From NCBI GenBank assembly GCA_035444405.1, contig DAOMOP010000003.1, positions 1-64,000 of the forward strand: a stretch of 64,000 bases of DNA. The letters are read 5' to 3'. Below the pieces are notes generated by a model. The model searched no databases. It saw only the letters and a list, made by a program, of their open reading frames with translations, and was not told the origin of the DNA. The position numbers and the translations under genes were made by a program. Source of the DNA: DAOMOP01 sp035444405. GTDB lineage: Bacteria > Pseudomonadota > Gammaproteobacteria > Burkholderiales > Rhodocyclaceae. Below, in pieces: positions 37,881 through 47,715 of the stretch (position 1 is its first letter; each line of letters begins with the position of its first letter).

Positions 37881-39220
37881 CACAGAGTCCTCAGCCGCGG
37901 ATTGAACACGCGGTCGAGCGCGAAGCCGAGCATCGCGAAACCCAGCCCGGTCAGCATCAGCAGCACCGCCGGCGCGACGACCCAGTAGTAGTAGCCGTTG
38001 TAGAGCGCGCTCTGCGACTGCGCATCGTTCAGCACCTTGCCCCAGGTCGGCAGCACCGGGTCGCCGAGCCCGAGCACCGCGAGCGAGGCCTCGAGGAACA
38101 CGAAGGTCGGGATCAGCGTGACGAAGGTCGGGATCAGCACCGGCAGGATGCGCGGGATCATGTAGCGCATCACGATGCGCAGATTGCTCGCGCCGTAGGC
38201 CTGCGCCGCCTCGATGTAGGGCGCCTCGCGGATCGGCAGCAGCATCGCGCGGTACATCTTGATGCCGGCGCTGAAGATGCCGAGCACGATCACCACGCCG
38301 AGCATCAGCCAGATGCTGGTCGAGTAGAGCGTGCCGACCATCACGAGGATCGGCAAGAGCGGCAGGATCATGTTCACCTCGGTCAGCCGCTGGATCGTCG
38401 CGTCCACCCAGCCGCGGTACCACACGCCGACCGCGGCGATGACGAGCGTCGTGATCGTCGTGCCGACCGCCGCGAGCAGCCCGAACGCGAGCGCGACCGG
38501 CGTGCCCCACATCAGCGCGAGGGAAAGGTCGCGGCGCTGATGATCGGTGCCGGCAAGGCCGTGCACGCGCCCGTACACCACCAGCTCGGCGTCGATGCTG
38601 GCCCGCTCGTCGAACACCACTGCGTCGAGCGTCAGCGTGTAGCGGCCCGGCACGACCCGCGGCACGGTGTCGGAGTCGGGCGCGGCGAGCAGACCGATGT
38701 GCGGCACCAGCCCGCCCAGGCGGCGCTCGAGCGCGCGGTCCTGCGACAGCGACACGCGGTCCTCGCGGCCGATGCGATGCCCGCCGAGCGACAGCTCGCG
38801 GCCATCCGGCGTCTCCCACAGGAGCCGCGCGAACGGCCTTTGCACGTGGCCGTCGGCGCGCAGGAACAGGTTGATCTCGCTCGGAAAGCCGGTGTAGTCG
38901 TAGTCGAACGTGAGCGGGATGCGCAGTCGGCGACCGCCTTCGAAGGGCTCCTCGATGACGTCGGCCGCCGCGGCGGTGACGATCAGCGTGCGCGGCGCGC
39001 GCCCGCCGACGAGCCGGTCGGCCCACACCGGGCCGGCATTGACCGGGTGCAGCCGCCATACCTCGCCACCGCGCCACTTGTCGAGCGCGTCGCCATACGG
39101 GATCGCCGTGATCGTGTAGAGCGACAGCGCCACCAGCAGCGCGATGAGCATGAGCCCCACCAGCGCCGACGGGTAGCGGCGCAGTTCGTGCCAGCCTTCG
39201 CGCCACGGCCCGGCGCTCAT
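37880..39220 (-). CDS. Peptide-type ABC permease, DppC-like, with large extracytoplasmic insertion
   Basis: A 446-residue permease, about 150 residues longer than DppC. After TM1 (ALVGLMLIALLVALSLYTIT) comes a segment of roughly 190 residues without membrane helices, rich in beta-type sequence (RRLRIPLTFDYDYTGFPSEI, later PGRYTLTLDAVVFDERASID). This should lie outside the inner membrane. The conventional permease domain follows (LALMWGTPVALAFGLLAAVG; EAA loop YIEAAQAYGASNLRIVMRYM). ATG 39220 was chosen because GGAGG lies 8 nt upstream. The extra domain may dock the unusual solute-binding protein of this system. Confidence 0.88.
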   Translation of the reverse strand: MSAGPWREGWHELRRYPSALVGLMLIALLVALSLYTITAIPYGDALDKWRGGEVWRLHPVNAGPVWADRLVGGRAPRTLIVTAAAADVIEEPFEGGRRLRIPLTFDYDYTGFPSEINLFLRADGHVQRPFARLLWETPDGRELSLGGHRIGREDRVSLSQDRALERRLGGLVPHIGLLAAPDSDTVPRVVPGRYTLTLDAVVFDERASIDAELVVYGRVHGLAGTDHQRRDLSLALMWGTPVALAFGLLAAVGTTITTLVIAAVGVWYRGWVDATIQRLTEVNMILPLLPILVMVGTLYSTSIWLMLGVVIVLGIFSAGIKMYRAMLLPIREAPYIEAAQAYGASNLRIVMRYMIPRILPVLIPTFVTLIPTFVFLEASLAVLGLGDPVLPTWGKVLNDAQSQSALYNGYYYWVVAPAVLLMLTGLGFAMLGFALDRVFNPRLRTL

Positions 39221-39315
39221 CGCAGCCGCCTCCCGGTACCGGGCGCATCCGCGTCGCGCTCGCCGGTGCGTTGTCCGCACGCTCGGCCGTGGACAGCTCG
39301 GAAGCATTCGCTCAT
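39217..39315 (-). CDS. Putative 32-residue bridging ORF between two permease genes
   Basis: A short frame (ATG 39315) encodes about 32 residues, beginning MSECFRAVHGRACGQ. Its ATG overlaps the stop of the upstream permease (ATGA), and its own stop overlaps the ATG of the downstream permease (ATGA). It fills the 91-bp gap exactly. It may serve only to keep ribosomes moving between the two permeases; the peptide has no recognisable motif, so this could also be chance. Confidence 0.35.
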   Translation of the reverse strand: MSECFRAVHGRACGQRTGERDADAPGTGRRLR

Positions 39316-40430
39316 CGCCGCCCCCCTTCGATGCGCACGCGCGGATCGAGCAGCGCATAAAGGATGTCGAGCAGGAACACCGTCACCGCAAGCAGGTACG
39401 CGAAGATCACCACCGCGCCGATGATCACCGGCGTGTCGCGATGGCCGATCGCCTGGAACAGCAGCGAGCCGAGCCCCGGCCAGTTGAACACCTGCTCGAG
39501 GATGATCGCGCCGCTCCACAGCCCGATCAGCATCAGCAGGAAGCTCGTCACGATCGGCGACAGCGTCGGGCGCAGGATGTAGCGGCGCTCGATCAGCTTC
39601 GACGGCAGCCCCTTCGCGCGCGCCATCTCGACGTAGTCCTCGCTCGAATGGATGAGGAAGAAGGTGCGCCACGAGTAGATCGAGATGAAGATCGCCGACA
39701 GGAACATCGCCGCGAGCGGCAGCAGCATGTGGCGCAGCAGGCTCGCGGCGTACTCCCAGCGGCTCTCGGGCGGCGGCGCGGCGACCATGCCGCCGGCCGG
39801 CAGCCACGGCATCACGAACGCGAACAGCAGGATCAGGAAGATGCCGTAGAACCACGCCGGCGCCGCCGAGGTCGGCGCGAGCGCGATCACGCTGCGGTCG
39901 AGCAGCGTGCCGTAGCGTCGCGACAGATACAGCGCGACGAACACCGACGAGAAGAACACCAGCAGGTTCGCCGTGCCGAACAGCAACAGCGTGGCCGGCA
40001 GCCGCTCGACGATGATCGCATAGACCTCGCGCGAGCCCAGATCGCTGTGCATCTGCTCGGCGCGCCCGAGGTCCAGGCGCATCGCGCGCTGCAGATAGTC
40101 GACGCTGCGCACGACGAAGGGCTGGTCGAGGCGCAGGCGCTCGACCTCGAGCGCCACCTGGCGCTCGATCAGCGCGTTGCGCTCGACCGCGGTCAGGTCC
40201 TGGAAGGCCGGATCGGCGCGCACCGCCTCGGCGGCCTGGCTGCGGATCTGCACCAGGCGCAGCTCGTCGACCTGGCCGCCCATGTTCGCGATGAGGATGG
40301 TCAGATAGACGCCGACCAGCACCGTCAGCAGCAGCGCGACCAGACGCTTGCCGGCATAGAGCAGCATGTGGCGCAGGTCGCGCAGCACGCCGCGGCGAAT
40401 CGGGGAGGGCCTCGTCGGCGCCCCACTCAC
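39312..40430 (-). CDS. Peptide-type ABC permease, DppB/OppB-like
   Basis: A 372-residue permease. TM1 is LVALLLTVLVGVYLTILIAN. It is followed by about 80 extra charged residues (VERNALIERQVALEVERLRL) before the usual DppB segment RLDLGRAEQ and TM2. The EAA loop is DYVEMARAKGLPSKLIERRY, and the end LDILYALLDPRVRIEGG is typical. It starts with GTG overlapping the stop of the solute-binding gene (GTGA); a long open frame upstream in the same phase belongs to that gene after its frameshift and should not be read as one giant protein. Confidence 0.88.
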   Translation of the reverse strand: MSGAPTRPSPIRRGVLRDLRHMLLYAGKRLVALLLTVLVGVYLTILIANMGGQVDELRLVQIRSQAAEAVRADPAFQDLTAVERNALIERQVALEVERLRLDQPFVVRSVDYLQRAMRLDLGRAEQMHSDLGSREVYAIIVERLPATLLLFGTANLLVFFSSVFVALYLSRRYGTLLDRSVIALAPTSAAPAWFYGIFLILLFAFVMPWLPAGGMVAAPPPESRWEYAASLLRHMLLPLAAMFLSAIFISIYSWRTFFLIHSSEDYVEMARAKGLPSKLIERRYILRPTLSPIVTSFLLMLIGLWSGAIILEQVFNWPGLGSLLFQAIGHRDTPVIIGAVVIFAYLLAVTVFLLDILYALLDPRVRIEGGRR

Positions 40431-42944
40431 CGCCCCGCCCCTCGGCCGTCGCCCGGCACGGTCGCGAACACGTGCGACACGAACGCCGGCAGCGCGACGC
40501 GGCGGCTGGTCACCGCGATTTCGAGGCTGTTTGCGCCGGCCGCGAGCGCCGCGACCGCGTGCGGCGCCAGGCTCACCCGCCACAAGCCGTCGTCGAGCGC
40601 TTCGGCCTCGCCGCGTTCGGCGAGCTCGCCACGACCGTCGAAAAGCAGGTATTGCACGTCCTCGATCGCCTCGCGTGCATACGGCCTGCCTTCGAAGGTC
40701 ACATTCACGCGAAACTCGGCGGCCTCGCCGGCCTGCACCACCATCGGCCCGTCGAGGTCGAGCTCGGGCACCTCGGGCCGCGAAAAGCGCAACCACTTGT
40801 CGGCCGGGTCGGGAAAGTCCGCGAAGCGGCGCAGCACCACGCTGCCTTCGATCGGATGCACCGAGTGCAGCTGGAACGGGCCGTTGCCGACCCAGAAGTG
40901 GCCGCGCTGCCGATGCCACTCGGCGAGCGCGCGGTAACGCTCGCCGACCTCGTTTTTGCCGAGGAAGTCGGCGAGCACGGTCGGATAGGGGACGAGCTCG
41001 CGCTCGCTCGCCGAGCGCAGGTGGCGCGCGAGAATCGGCAGGCTCGGTCCCGCGACCAGGCTCATCCAGGCCACCTGCAGCCGGTCGGCCTTGTTCGCCG
41101 AGAATGCGAGTTCGCCGCTGCGCTCGGCCAGGATGCCGAGAAACAGCGTATGCCACGGCCCCGGCGCCGGCGCGCGCGCGGCGACGATGCTCTCCGCATC
41201 GGGAAAGATCTGGTCGCTGTAGACCTCGATCACCAGCGGCGCGCGCGACACGATGCGCCAGCCGCGGAAGTGCCGCACGAAGGCCTCGAAGGTCGGCAAG
41301 TGGGCAACGTCGAACAGCGGGCTCGCCTCGTCGGCGCGCTCGAAGGCGAGAATCCACGGCAGCACGAGGTCGGCGAGCGACAGCCGCGAGCCGTCGTGCC
41401 AGCGGCGCTCGAAGAACTCGTCCTCGTAATGCACGCGCACACGCGTGCGTGCCGTGACGCCGTCGGGATACTGCTCGCCGACGGTGACGAAGCGGCCGGC
41501 CGCGGCATCCCAGCCGACCCATGCGTCCTCGGGCACGACGATCTCGGCGGCGGTGTCCAGGCTCAGCCAGTCGAGCGTGCGGCCGACCGGCACGTCCTGC
41601 TGCACGGTGACCTCGGCCGTCGTGAGGCGCTGCGGCCAGAACAGGCCGGTGAACGGATCGGGTATCACCACCGGGTCGTCGGTCGCGCGGATCAGCATCT
41701 GGTCGAAGATCCAGTTGCTGCCCGCGACCGGGTTCCACGGTTCGGTCAGCAGTCCCGGCGTGCCGAACACCATCTGCCCGCCGACGCGGTCGGTGTAGCG
41801 CACCGTGTAGGGCCACAGCGCCGAGCCGGACAGCCCGCCCGCGAGGTCGATCGCGACCTCGACGTTCGCGGCGCGCGGCGACACGTTGAGCTGATCGATG
41901 AGCCACACCCGTACCGAATCCTGCATCGACAGCTCGAGCGCGCGCGCCATCATCGCCTGCCGCTCCTCCCAGCTGCGGTAGTCGCGCCGCTGCAGCCGCT
42001 CGGCCAGCGCGTCGAACTCCGGCACCGGCCGGTAGGCCTGCCACAGCGGCGCGGCCGCGCGGGGTGTAGAAGTCGCTGAAGTTCTGCGCCTGGTCGCGCT
42101 GGATCACGGTCGAGATCCAGCCGCCGGTGTAAAGGTGCCAGTGACCGGCGCGCGGGTCGGTCGCAATCCACAGCCGCGACGCCTCCTCGGCGGTGCGGTA
42201 ACGGCGCTCGACCGCAAAGCCGAGATCCTCCAGCAGATTCGCGACGTAGTCGCCGACGCGCCGGCGCTCGTCCTCGGTGCGGATCAGCACGATCAGCCGC
42301 ACCGGCGCGTTGTGGTAGGTCCAGCGCCCGGCCGTAAAGCGCGCGCCGAGCGCCTCCATCTCGCGATCGATCGCCGCACGTGCGGCCTGCGGATCGTGCG
42401 CATAGCGCAGCTCGAGCTCGCGCGCGACGCCGGCGAGCCGTGCGTAATCGGGAAACGCCGTCGTCAGCGGCAGAAAGCGCGGCACCGCGAGGCCGCCGAA
42501 GATCTCCTCGGCGATGTAGCGGCGGTTCACCAGGCGATTGAGCGCCTCGCGGATCGCCGGCACGTGGAACGGGTTCAGCTCGCCATTGGCGAACTCGGGG
42601 CCGGCCGGATTGAGCGTCAGCTCGCTCGACGTGCCGAACGCGAAGTCGTAGGTCGTGGCGAGCGAGTCGCGCACCCGGTGGAACACCGTCGTGCTCGAGA
42701 TGCCCTGCGTGAACACCTGATGCGTGCCCGCCTCGATCAGCCCGGCGACGCGTCCGATGTCGGTCTCGCGCGTGAAGACGATCTGATCGACCAGCGCTCC
42801 GCGCCGGCCCTGCAGGTCCGCGGCGCCGACTTCCGCGCCGGCCACCGGCGCCTGGCGCGCGAGCTCGGTCGGCGTCGGGCGCAGCGCGACCACGAGTAGT
42901 GCGACGACGAGCAGCGCGGCGGCCGCCAGTATGAAACGTCTCAT
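40427..42944 (-). pseudogene. Peptide-type solute-binding protein interrupted by a frameshift
   Basis: About 839 codons of an unusually large SBP-family-5 protein. The start (ATG 42944, GGGAG at 7 nt) gives an N-terminal membrane anchor RRFILAAAALLVVALLVVAL. The first 290 or so residues end at SDFYTPRG; the frame then shifts by one base in the GC run at 42050-42066 and resumes with AAPLWQAYRPVPEFDALAER, running to 40427. Family features include FHVPAIREALNRLVNRRYIA in the first part and RRWHDGSRLSLADLVLPWIL in the second. Both halves keep good codon use, so a sequencing error or a very recent mutation is likelier than long decay. Confidence 0.85.
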
Positions 42945-43085
42945 CGCGTTACTCCCGTGGCGGGTCACGACACGATGGCGTGGCCCTTCTTACACAATAG
43001 TCGCTGTCCGGGACCGACGGCGAGTGGGGCGAGAGCGCTGCGCATCGATATCTCGCATGCGGCGGAAGCAGGTCTTCGTTCAAGA

Positions 43086-44075
43086 CTACAAGACGCGCGC
43101 ACTGTTCGCGATCGACCGGTTCGTCGCGCACGCACGCGCGATCACGTCGGCCAGCGCCGCGCGCTCGCATTCGGGCCGGAACCGCGGCGCCTGCGCGCGG
43201 CAGGCCTCACCTAACGCGCCGAGGAAAGCCGCGTCGCGCTCGGCGCGCAGCAGCATCTCGCGCAGGGCCACGGTGTCGGCGACCGGGTAGTAGCCCGGAT
43301 AATCGTCGCCGAGCATGCCGCGATTGCCCGGGATGTCGGACGCGACGATCGGCAGTCCGGCCATGCAGGCCTCGGCGACCACGTTCGCGCCGCCTTCCAT
43401 GCGCGAGCTCATCACCATCAGCCGCGCGCGCGCCATCAGGCGCCGCACCTCGCTGTGCGCGATCTCGCCGCGCCAGTGGTAGCGCGGGTTCGCCGCCATC
43501 TCGGCGTGCGCGGCAGCTTCCCAATCCCCGTTGTGGGCGCGGCCGGCCTGCAGCACGCGCAGGCGCGAGGCGGCCGGCACGTCGCGCACCGCCAGCGCGG
43601 CACGCAGCGAATCCTTCTCGTCGCGCAGGTGGCCGACCACGCACACGTCGAAATGGCGTTGCGCCGGTGCGCGCCGCGCGAGCGGCACGGCCGACTGCAG
43701 CACCGTGCACAGCTTCGGACGAAACTCAGCCGGAATGTCGCCGGCAACGCGATCGTGCAGCCCGACCAGCACGTCGGCGCGCGCCATGCTGTCGCGGGTC
43801 GTGTCCGGGTGCGTGTGCTGGAAGCGGTAGATGTCGGTGCCGGTGAGCACGACGACCAGCGGCGCCTCGGCTCGCGCCGCGGCGAATCGGCGAATCGCCG
43901 CGGCGCTGCGCCACGCGTGCAACGCGATCATCAGGTCTGCGCGGTGGCCGTCGTAGTCGACGTCCACGGCGACGCGATGCCCGAGCCCGCGCAGAAAACG
44001 CGCCCAGCGCGTCGCCGTCGCCCGGTTGCCGGCGCGCGAGCCGGCGCCGGCGGGCGTGATCAGCGCAATGTCCAT
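43086..44075 (-). CDS. senB: Selenosugar synthase SenB-like glycosyltransferase
   Basis: A 329-residue GT-B glycosyltransferase (family 4 type). N-terminal DIALITPAGAGSRAGNRATA and LVVVLTGTDIYRFQHTHPDT, and C-terminal donor-site SSRMEGGANVVAEACMAGLP and IVASDIPGNRGML with the conserved EGG..V..E pattern. The pairing with an EgtB-like gene identifies it as SenB of selenoneine biosynthesis, which joins selenophosphate to UDP-N-acetylglucosamine to give a selenosugar. It is divergent from senA across 155 bp. The identification rests on sequence pattern and this neighbourhood together. Confidence 0.82.
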   Translation of the reverse strand: MDIALITPAGAGSRAGNRATATRWARFLRGLGHRVAVDVDYDGHRADLMIALHAWRSAAAIRRFAAARAEAPLVVVLTGTDIYRFQHTHPDTTRDSMARADVLVGLHDRVAGDIPAEFRPKLCTVLQSAVPLARRAPAQRHFDVCVVGHLRDEKDSLRAALAVRDVPAASRLRVLQAGRAHNGDWEAAAHAEMAANPRYHWRGEIAHSEVRRLMARARLMVMSSRMEGGANVVAEACMAGLPIVASDIPGNRGMLGDDYPGYYPVADTVALREMLLRAERDAAFLGALGEACRAQAPRFRPECERAALADVIARACATNRSIANSARVL

Positions 44076-44230
44076 GCTTGTCCGATCCCGAGGATAGTGC
44101 AATCCTTGCAGGCAGCATTCTTCGGCGGCCGGCACCGGTCTGCGTCTGGACCGGCGCGGTCACGCGGGGCCGTACCCCCTTCAAGCCGGGCGCCGGCTGC
44201 CAGCGCCGAACGTCAGTGGAGACGCGTACC

Positions 44231-45730
44231 ATGCAGCCTCTCACCGAAGTCCCGCCGACCCGCCCGGTCCCGTCCGAATACCTTGCCCGCATCGTCAGCG
44301 ATGCGCATCAGCGTACCATCGATCTCGCGCGCGATCTCGGCGGCGAGCGGCTTTTCGGGCCGCGGCTCGCGATCGTCAATCCGCCGCTGTGGGAAATCGG
44401 CCACGTCGGCTTCTTCAACGACCACTTCGCGCTGCATCGGCTCTACGGCCTGCCCGGCTACCATTTTCCGCGCGCCGACGCGCTGTACGACTCGGCGCGC
44501 ATCGCGCACGCGACGCGCTGGGACCTGCCGCTGCCCGATTTCGATACCACGCTCGCCTATCTCGGGCGCGTACGTGCCGAGATGCTCGCGCGACTGCCGG
44601 ACGGCGGCCTCGCGAGCGAGGCGCAGAGCTACGTCTATCAGCTCGCAGCCTTCCACGAGGACATGCACGGCGAGGCCTTCACCTATACGCGCCAGACGCT
44701 GGGCTATCCGGCCCCGCCGCCGAACGCGGGGGCACCAAGCACGACGGGCGCGGCGGCGACGGATCCAACCGCGACCGCCGCGGTCACGGCCGCCCCGACC
44801 ACGACCCTCCCGGCCCAGAGCGTCCCGTCCCCGACCGCGTCGGCCGGCGACGCGTCCGTCGCGCAGACAGCCGACGGCGCGGGCGGGTTGCCCGGCGACG
44901 TGTATGTCCCGGGCGGCACCCACCTGCTCGGCTCGGACGAAAGCGTGCCATTTCGCTTCGACAACGAGAAGCACGCCCACCCGGTCGAGGTCGCGCCGTT
45001 CGCGATCGCCCGCGCACCGGTCACGAACGCCGAGTTCGCCGCCTTCGTCGAGGCCGGCGGCTACGCCGAGCAGCGCTGGTGGTCCGAGCCCGGCTGGCAG
45101 TGGCGCACGCATGCGGGCCTCACCGCGCCCGTCTATTGGCGGCGCACGAGCGGCGGCTGGGAGGTGCGCGCATTCGACCGCTGGGTCGCGCTGCCGCCGC
45201 ACCAGCCGGTCGTGCACGTGAGTTGGTTCGAGGCCGACGCCTACTGCCGCTGGGCGGGCCGGCGCCTGCCCAGCGAGGCCGAATGGGAGGTCGCGGCCAG
45301 CCGCATGCCCAACGCCGCCGGCACCGGGCTCGCCGCCGGCAAGCGGCGCTACCCGTGGGGCGATGCGCCAGCCGACGGCTCGCGCGCGAACCTCGACGCA
45401 CGCCGCATCGGCTGCGTCGACGTCGCGGCGCACCCCGACGGCGACAGCGCCTTCGGCTGCCGCCAGATGCTCGGCAACGTGTGGGAATGGACGAGCTCGC
45501 TGTTCGGCCCGTTCCCGGGCTTTCGCGCCGAGCTCTATGCCGAGTATTCACAACCGTGGTTCGCCGAGGGGCGGCGCGTGCTGCGCGGCGGCGCCTGGGC
45601 CACGCGCGGGCGCATGATCCACAACGGCTATCGCAACTTCTTCACGCCGGAGCGCAACGACGTCTTCGCGGGGTTTCGGATCTGCGCGCTCGACGGGCAA
45701 CCGCGTCGCGACCGCTTGCCTCGCAGATAG
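44231..45730 (+). CDS. senA: Selenoneine synthase SenA-like (EgtB family) enzyme
   Basis: A 499-residue non-haem iron oxidase related to ergothioneine synthase EgtB. The N-terminal DinB-like domain holds the iron ligands: NPPLWEIGHVGFFNDHF (first His) and AAFHEDMHGEAFTYTRQ (HxxxHxE, about 142-148). The C-terminal formylglycine-enzyme/sulfatase-modifying domain has PVTNAEFAAFVEAGG, LGNVWEWTSSLFGPFPGF and RVLRGGAWATRGRM. Between them is an Ala/Thr/Pro linker of roughly 55 residues (165-220) that looks like a low-complexity insertion. SenA attaches selenium from the SenB selenosugar to hercynine. The hercynine-making methyltransferase EgtD and selenophosphate synthase are not in this window. Confidence 0.85.
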   Translation: MQPLTEVPPTRPVPSEYLARIVSDAHQRTIDLARDLGGERLFGPRLAIVNPPLWEIGHVGFFNDHFALHRLYGLPGYHFPRADALYDSARIAHATRWDLPLPDFDTTLAYLGRVRAEMLARLPDGGLASEAQSYVYQLAAFHEDMHGEAFTYTRQTLGYPAPPPNAGAPSTTGAAATDPTATAAVTAAPTTTLPAQSVPSPTASAGDASVAQTADGAGGLPGDVYVPGGTHLLGSDESVPFRFDNEKHAHPVEVAPFAIARAPVTNAEFAAFVEAGGYAEQRWWSEPGWQWRTHAGLTAPVYWRRTSGGWEVRAFDRWVALPPHQPVVHVSWFEADAYCRWAGRRLPSEAEWEVAASRMPNAAGTGLAAGKRRYPWGDAPADGSRANLDARRIGCVDVAAHPDGDSAFGCRQMLGNVWEWTSSLFGPFPGFRAELYAEYSQPWFAEGRRVLRGGAWATRGRMIHNGYRNFFTPERNDVFAGFRICALDGQPRRDRLPRR

Positions 45731-45833
45731 CGCTCCGGCTCGTCGGCGGCACGGCAACGCCCGAGCGATCGCTTCTCACCTCACCGCCCATCGACTACAC
45801 TGCTTTCGTGCGCAATATTGTCGTGAGGCGAGC

Positions 45834-46055
45834 ATGAAGAACATCACCCTGAGTGCCGACGAGCATCTGATCGAAGCGGCGCGCGCACGCGCGCGCGCCG
45901 AGCACACCACGCTCAACGAGAAATTCCGCGAGTGGCTGGGCGAATACGCGCGGCGTGAGGCACGCCTCCTGCGCTACGAAGAAGTGATGGCCGAGCTGAG
46001 CGGCAAGGTCCGCGTCGGGCGCAAACTCACGCGGGACGAGATGAATGAGCGCTGA
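45834..46055 (+). CDS. VapB-like antitoxin
   Basis: A 73-residue ribbon-helix-helix-type antitoxin (KNITLSADEHLIEAARARAR, then TTLNEKFREWLGEYARR). GAGG lies 5 nt before the ATG. It overlaps the following PIN toxin by 11 bp, the usual arrangement. Confidence 0.82.
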   Translation: MKNITLSADEHLIEAARARARAEHTTLNEKFREWLGEYARREARLLRYEEVMAELSGKVRVGRKLTRDEMNER

Positions 46056-46476
46056 CTTCCTCGACACCAATGTCTTCATCTATCACATCGACGACACCGA
46101 CCCTCGCAAACATGCCATCGCACGCCGACTGGTCGAGGCCGGGCTGACCGACGGCAGCGCCTGCATCAGCTTCCAGGTGGTCCAGGAATGCCTGAATGTC
46201 GGTCTGCGCAAGGCCGAAAAGCGCATGAGCGCCCCGCTCGCCCAAGCCTATCTCGATGCGGTCCTGGCGCCGCTGTGGCGCGTGATGCCGGGTGCGGCCC
46301 TGTACCGTCACGGCATCGAGCTTCAGGAACGCTACCGCTTCGGCTTCTACGACAGTCTCATCATCGCCGCCGCACTCGAGGCGGGCTGCACGCGCCTGTA
46401 CTCCGAGGACTTGCAGCACGGCCAGCGCATCGGCAAGCTGACCATCCAGAACCCGTTCCTGGACGGGGGCGCCTGA
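46045..46476 (+). CDS. PIN-domain toxin (VapC type)
   Basis: A 143-residue PIN ribonuclease: FLDTNVFIYHID (first Asp), SFQVVQECLNVGLRKAE (Glu), RYRFGFYDSLIIAAALEAGC (third acid) and LYSEDLQHGQ (fourth). The start ATG lies in the last codons of the antitoxin gene. Confidence 0.88.
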   Translation: MSADFLDTNVFIYHIDDTDPRKHAIARRLVEAGLTDGSACISFQVVQECLNVGLRKAEKRMSAPLAQAYLDAVLAPLWRVMPGAALYRHGIELQERYRFGFYDSLIIAAALEAGCTRLYSEDLQHGQRIGKLTIQNPFLDGGA

Positions 46477-46490
46477 TTTCCGCCTATCAA

Positions 46491-47705
46491 ATGCCCGACG
46501 AATCCACCCGGCGCGTCGCCCGCGGCCCGCTGATCGCCAACCTGTTGGCACAACTCGCGTTCGGCCTTCTGGCCATGACGATCTGCATCCCGTCGATGCA
46601 GGAATGGGGGGCGATCTTCGGCGCCGGCCAGGCCGACGTGCAGCTCACCTTCAGCGGCTACGTGGTCGCGTACGGCGGGCTGCAGCTCATCTACGGCCCG
46701 CTGTCCGACCGCTTCGGGCGCAAGATCGTGCTGATGTTCGGCCTCGCGCTGGCCGGGCTGGGCTCGGTGCTGGCCGCGCTGGCGCCGGATCTGGCGACGC
46801 TGACCGCCGCGCGCGTGCTCCAGGGGGCGGGCGCCGCCGCCGGCATGGTGGTCGGGCGCGCGCTGGTGCAGGACCACTTCGAAGGCACCGAACGCGCGCG
46901 CATCATGGCCTACGTCGGCATGGCAATGGGGCTGTGTCCGCCGCTGGCGACCGTCGTCGGCGGGCAGCTTCACGTGCTGATCGGCTGGCAGGCCAACTTC
47001 GTCGTCATCGCGGTGCTGGCGGCGATCCTGCTGCTGGCGGCCTGGCGCGGTCTGCCGGACCCGCCGCGGGCGCGCGCGGCGGACGAGCGACGGCACTGGC
47101 TCGGGGCGATGGCCTCGTCCTACGCCAGCCTCGCACGCGAGCCGGCGTTCCTGCTGTACGTGGCGATCCTGGCCATGACCACGGCGACCTTCTACGCCTT
47201 CATGGCCGGCGCGCCGGTCGTGCTCGGCAGCTACGGGGTCGGACCGGAGCGGGTCGGCTACTTCATCATGTGCATACCTTTCGCATACATCGTCGGCAAC
47301 TACCTGACCTCGCGCCTGGTCCATCGCCGCGGCGAGCGCACGATGATGCGGCTCGGGCAATTCTTCACGCTGGGCGGGCTCGCGCTGATGCTGTCGCTGG
47401 GGCTGGCCGGCGTGAACACCGCGTTCGCCTTCGCGCTGCCGCTCATCCTGCTCGGCATCGGCCACGGCATGCTGATGCCGCCGACGCTGGCCGGCACGGT
47501 CGGCCTCGTCCCGGCCCTGGCCGGCTCCGCCGTGGCCGTCGCCGGCGTGATGCAGCAGCTGCTGGGCGCCGTCGCGGGCTATGCCGTCGGCCTCGTCCCG
47601 CACGAGGGCGCGGTCAATCTCGGGTTTGTGATGATCGGCTTCGCGCTGTGTTCGGCGGGCGCGCAGGCGGTGCTGCATCGCGGCGGGGCGGCGTCGCGGC
47701 AGTGA
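46491..47705 (+). CDS. Bcr/CflA-type MFS drug-efflux transporter
   Basis: A 404-residue 12-helix MFS permease. The DHA1 motif A is present as GPLSDRFGRKIVLMFGLALA after TM2, and VLQGAGAAAGMVVGRALVQD is the Bcr/CflA form of motif B/TM4, followed by ERARIMAYVGMAMGLCPPLA (motif C region). Family members export drugs, cysteine-pathway metabolites or sulfonamides; the substrate here is open. It follows the VapC gene by 14 bp. Confidence 0.88.
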   Translation: MPDESTRRVARGPLIANLLAQLAFGLLAMTICIPSMQEWGAIFGAGQADVQLTFSGYVVAYGGLQLIYGPLSDRFGRKIVLMFGLALAGLGSVLAALAPDLATLTAARVLQGAGAAAGMVVGRALVQDHFEGTERARIMAYVGMAMGLCPPLATVVGGQLHVLIGWQANFVVIAVLAAILLLAAWRGLPDPPRARAADERRHWLGAMASSYASLAREPAFLLYVAILAMTTATFYAFMAGAPVVLGSYGVGPERVGYFIMCIPFAYIVGNYLTSRLVHRRGERTMMRLGQFFTLGGLALMLSLGLAGVNTAFAFALPLILLGIGHGMLMPPTLAGTVGLVPALAGSAVAVAGVMQQLLGAVAGYAVGLVPHEGAVNLGFVMIGFALCSAGAQAVLHRGGAASRQ

Positions 47706-47715
47706 GCGGCCGGCC

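Noticed and set aside
39312..42968. A single 1218-codon gene spanning the solute-binding protein and permease
   Set aside because: The frame is continuous only because the first part of the binding-protein gene shifts into the permease phase. The middle 500 codons are nonsense in this phase, while the neighbouring phase gives good homology.
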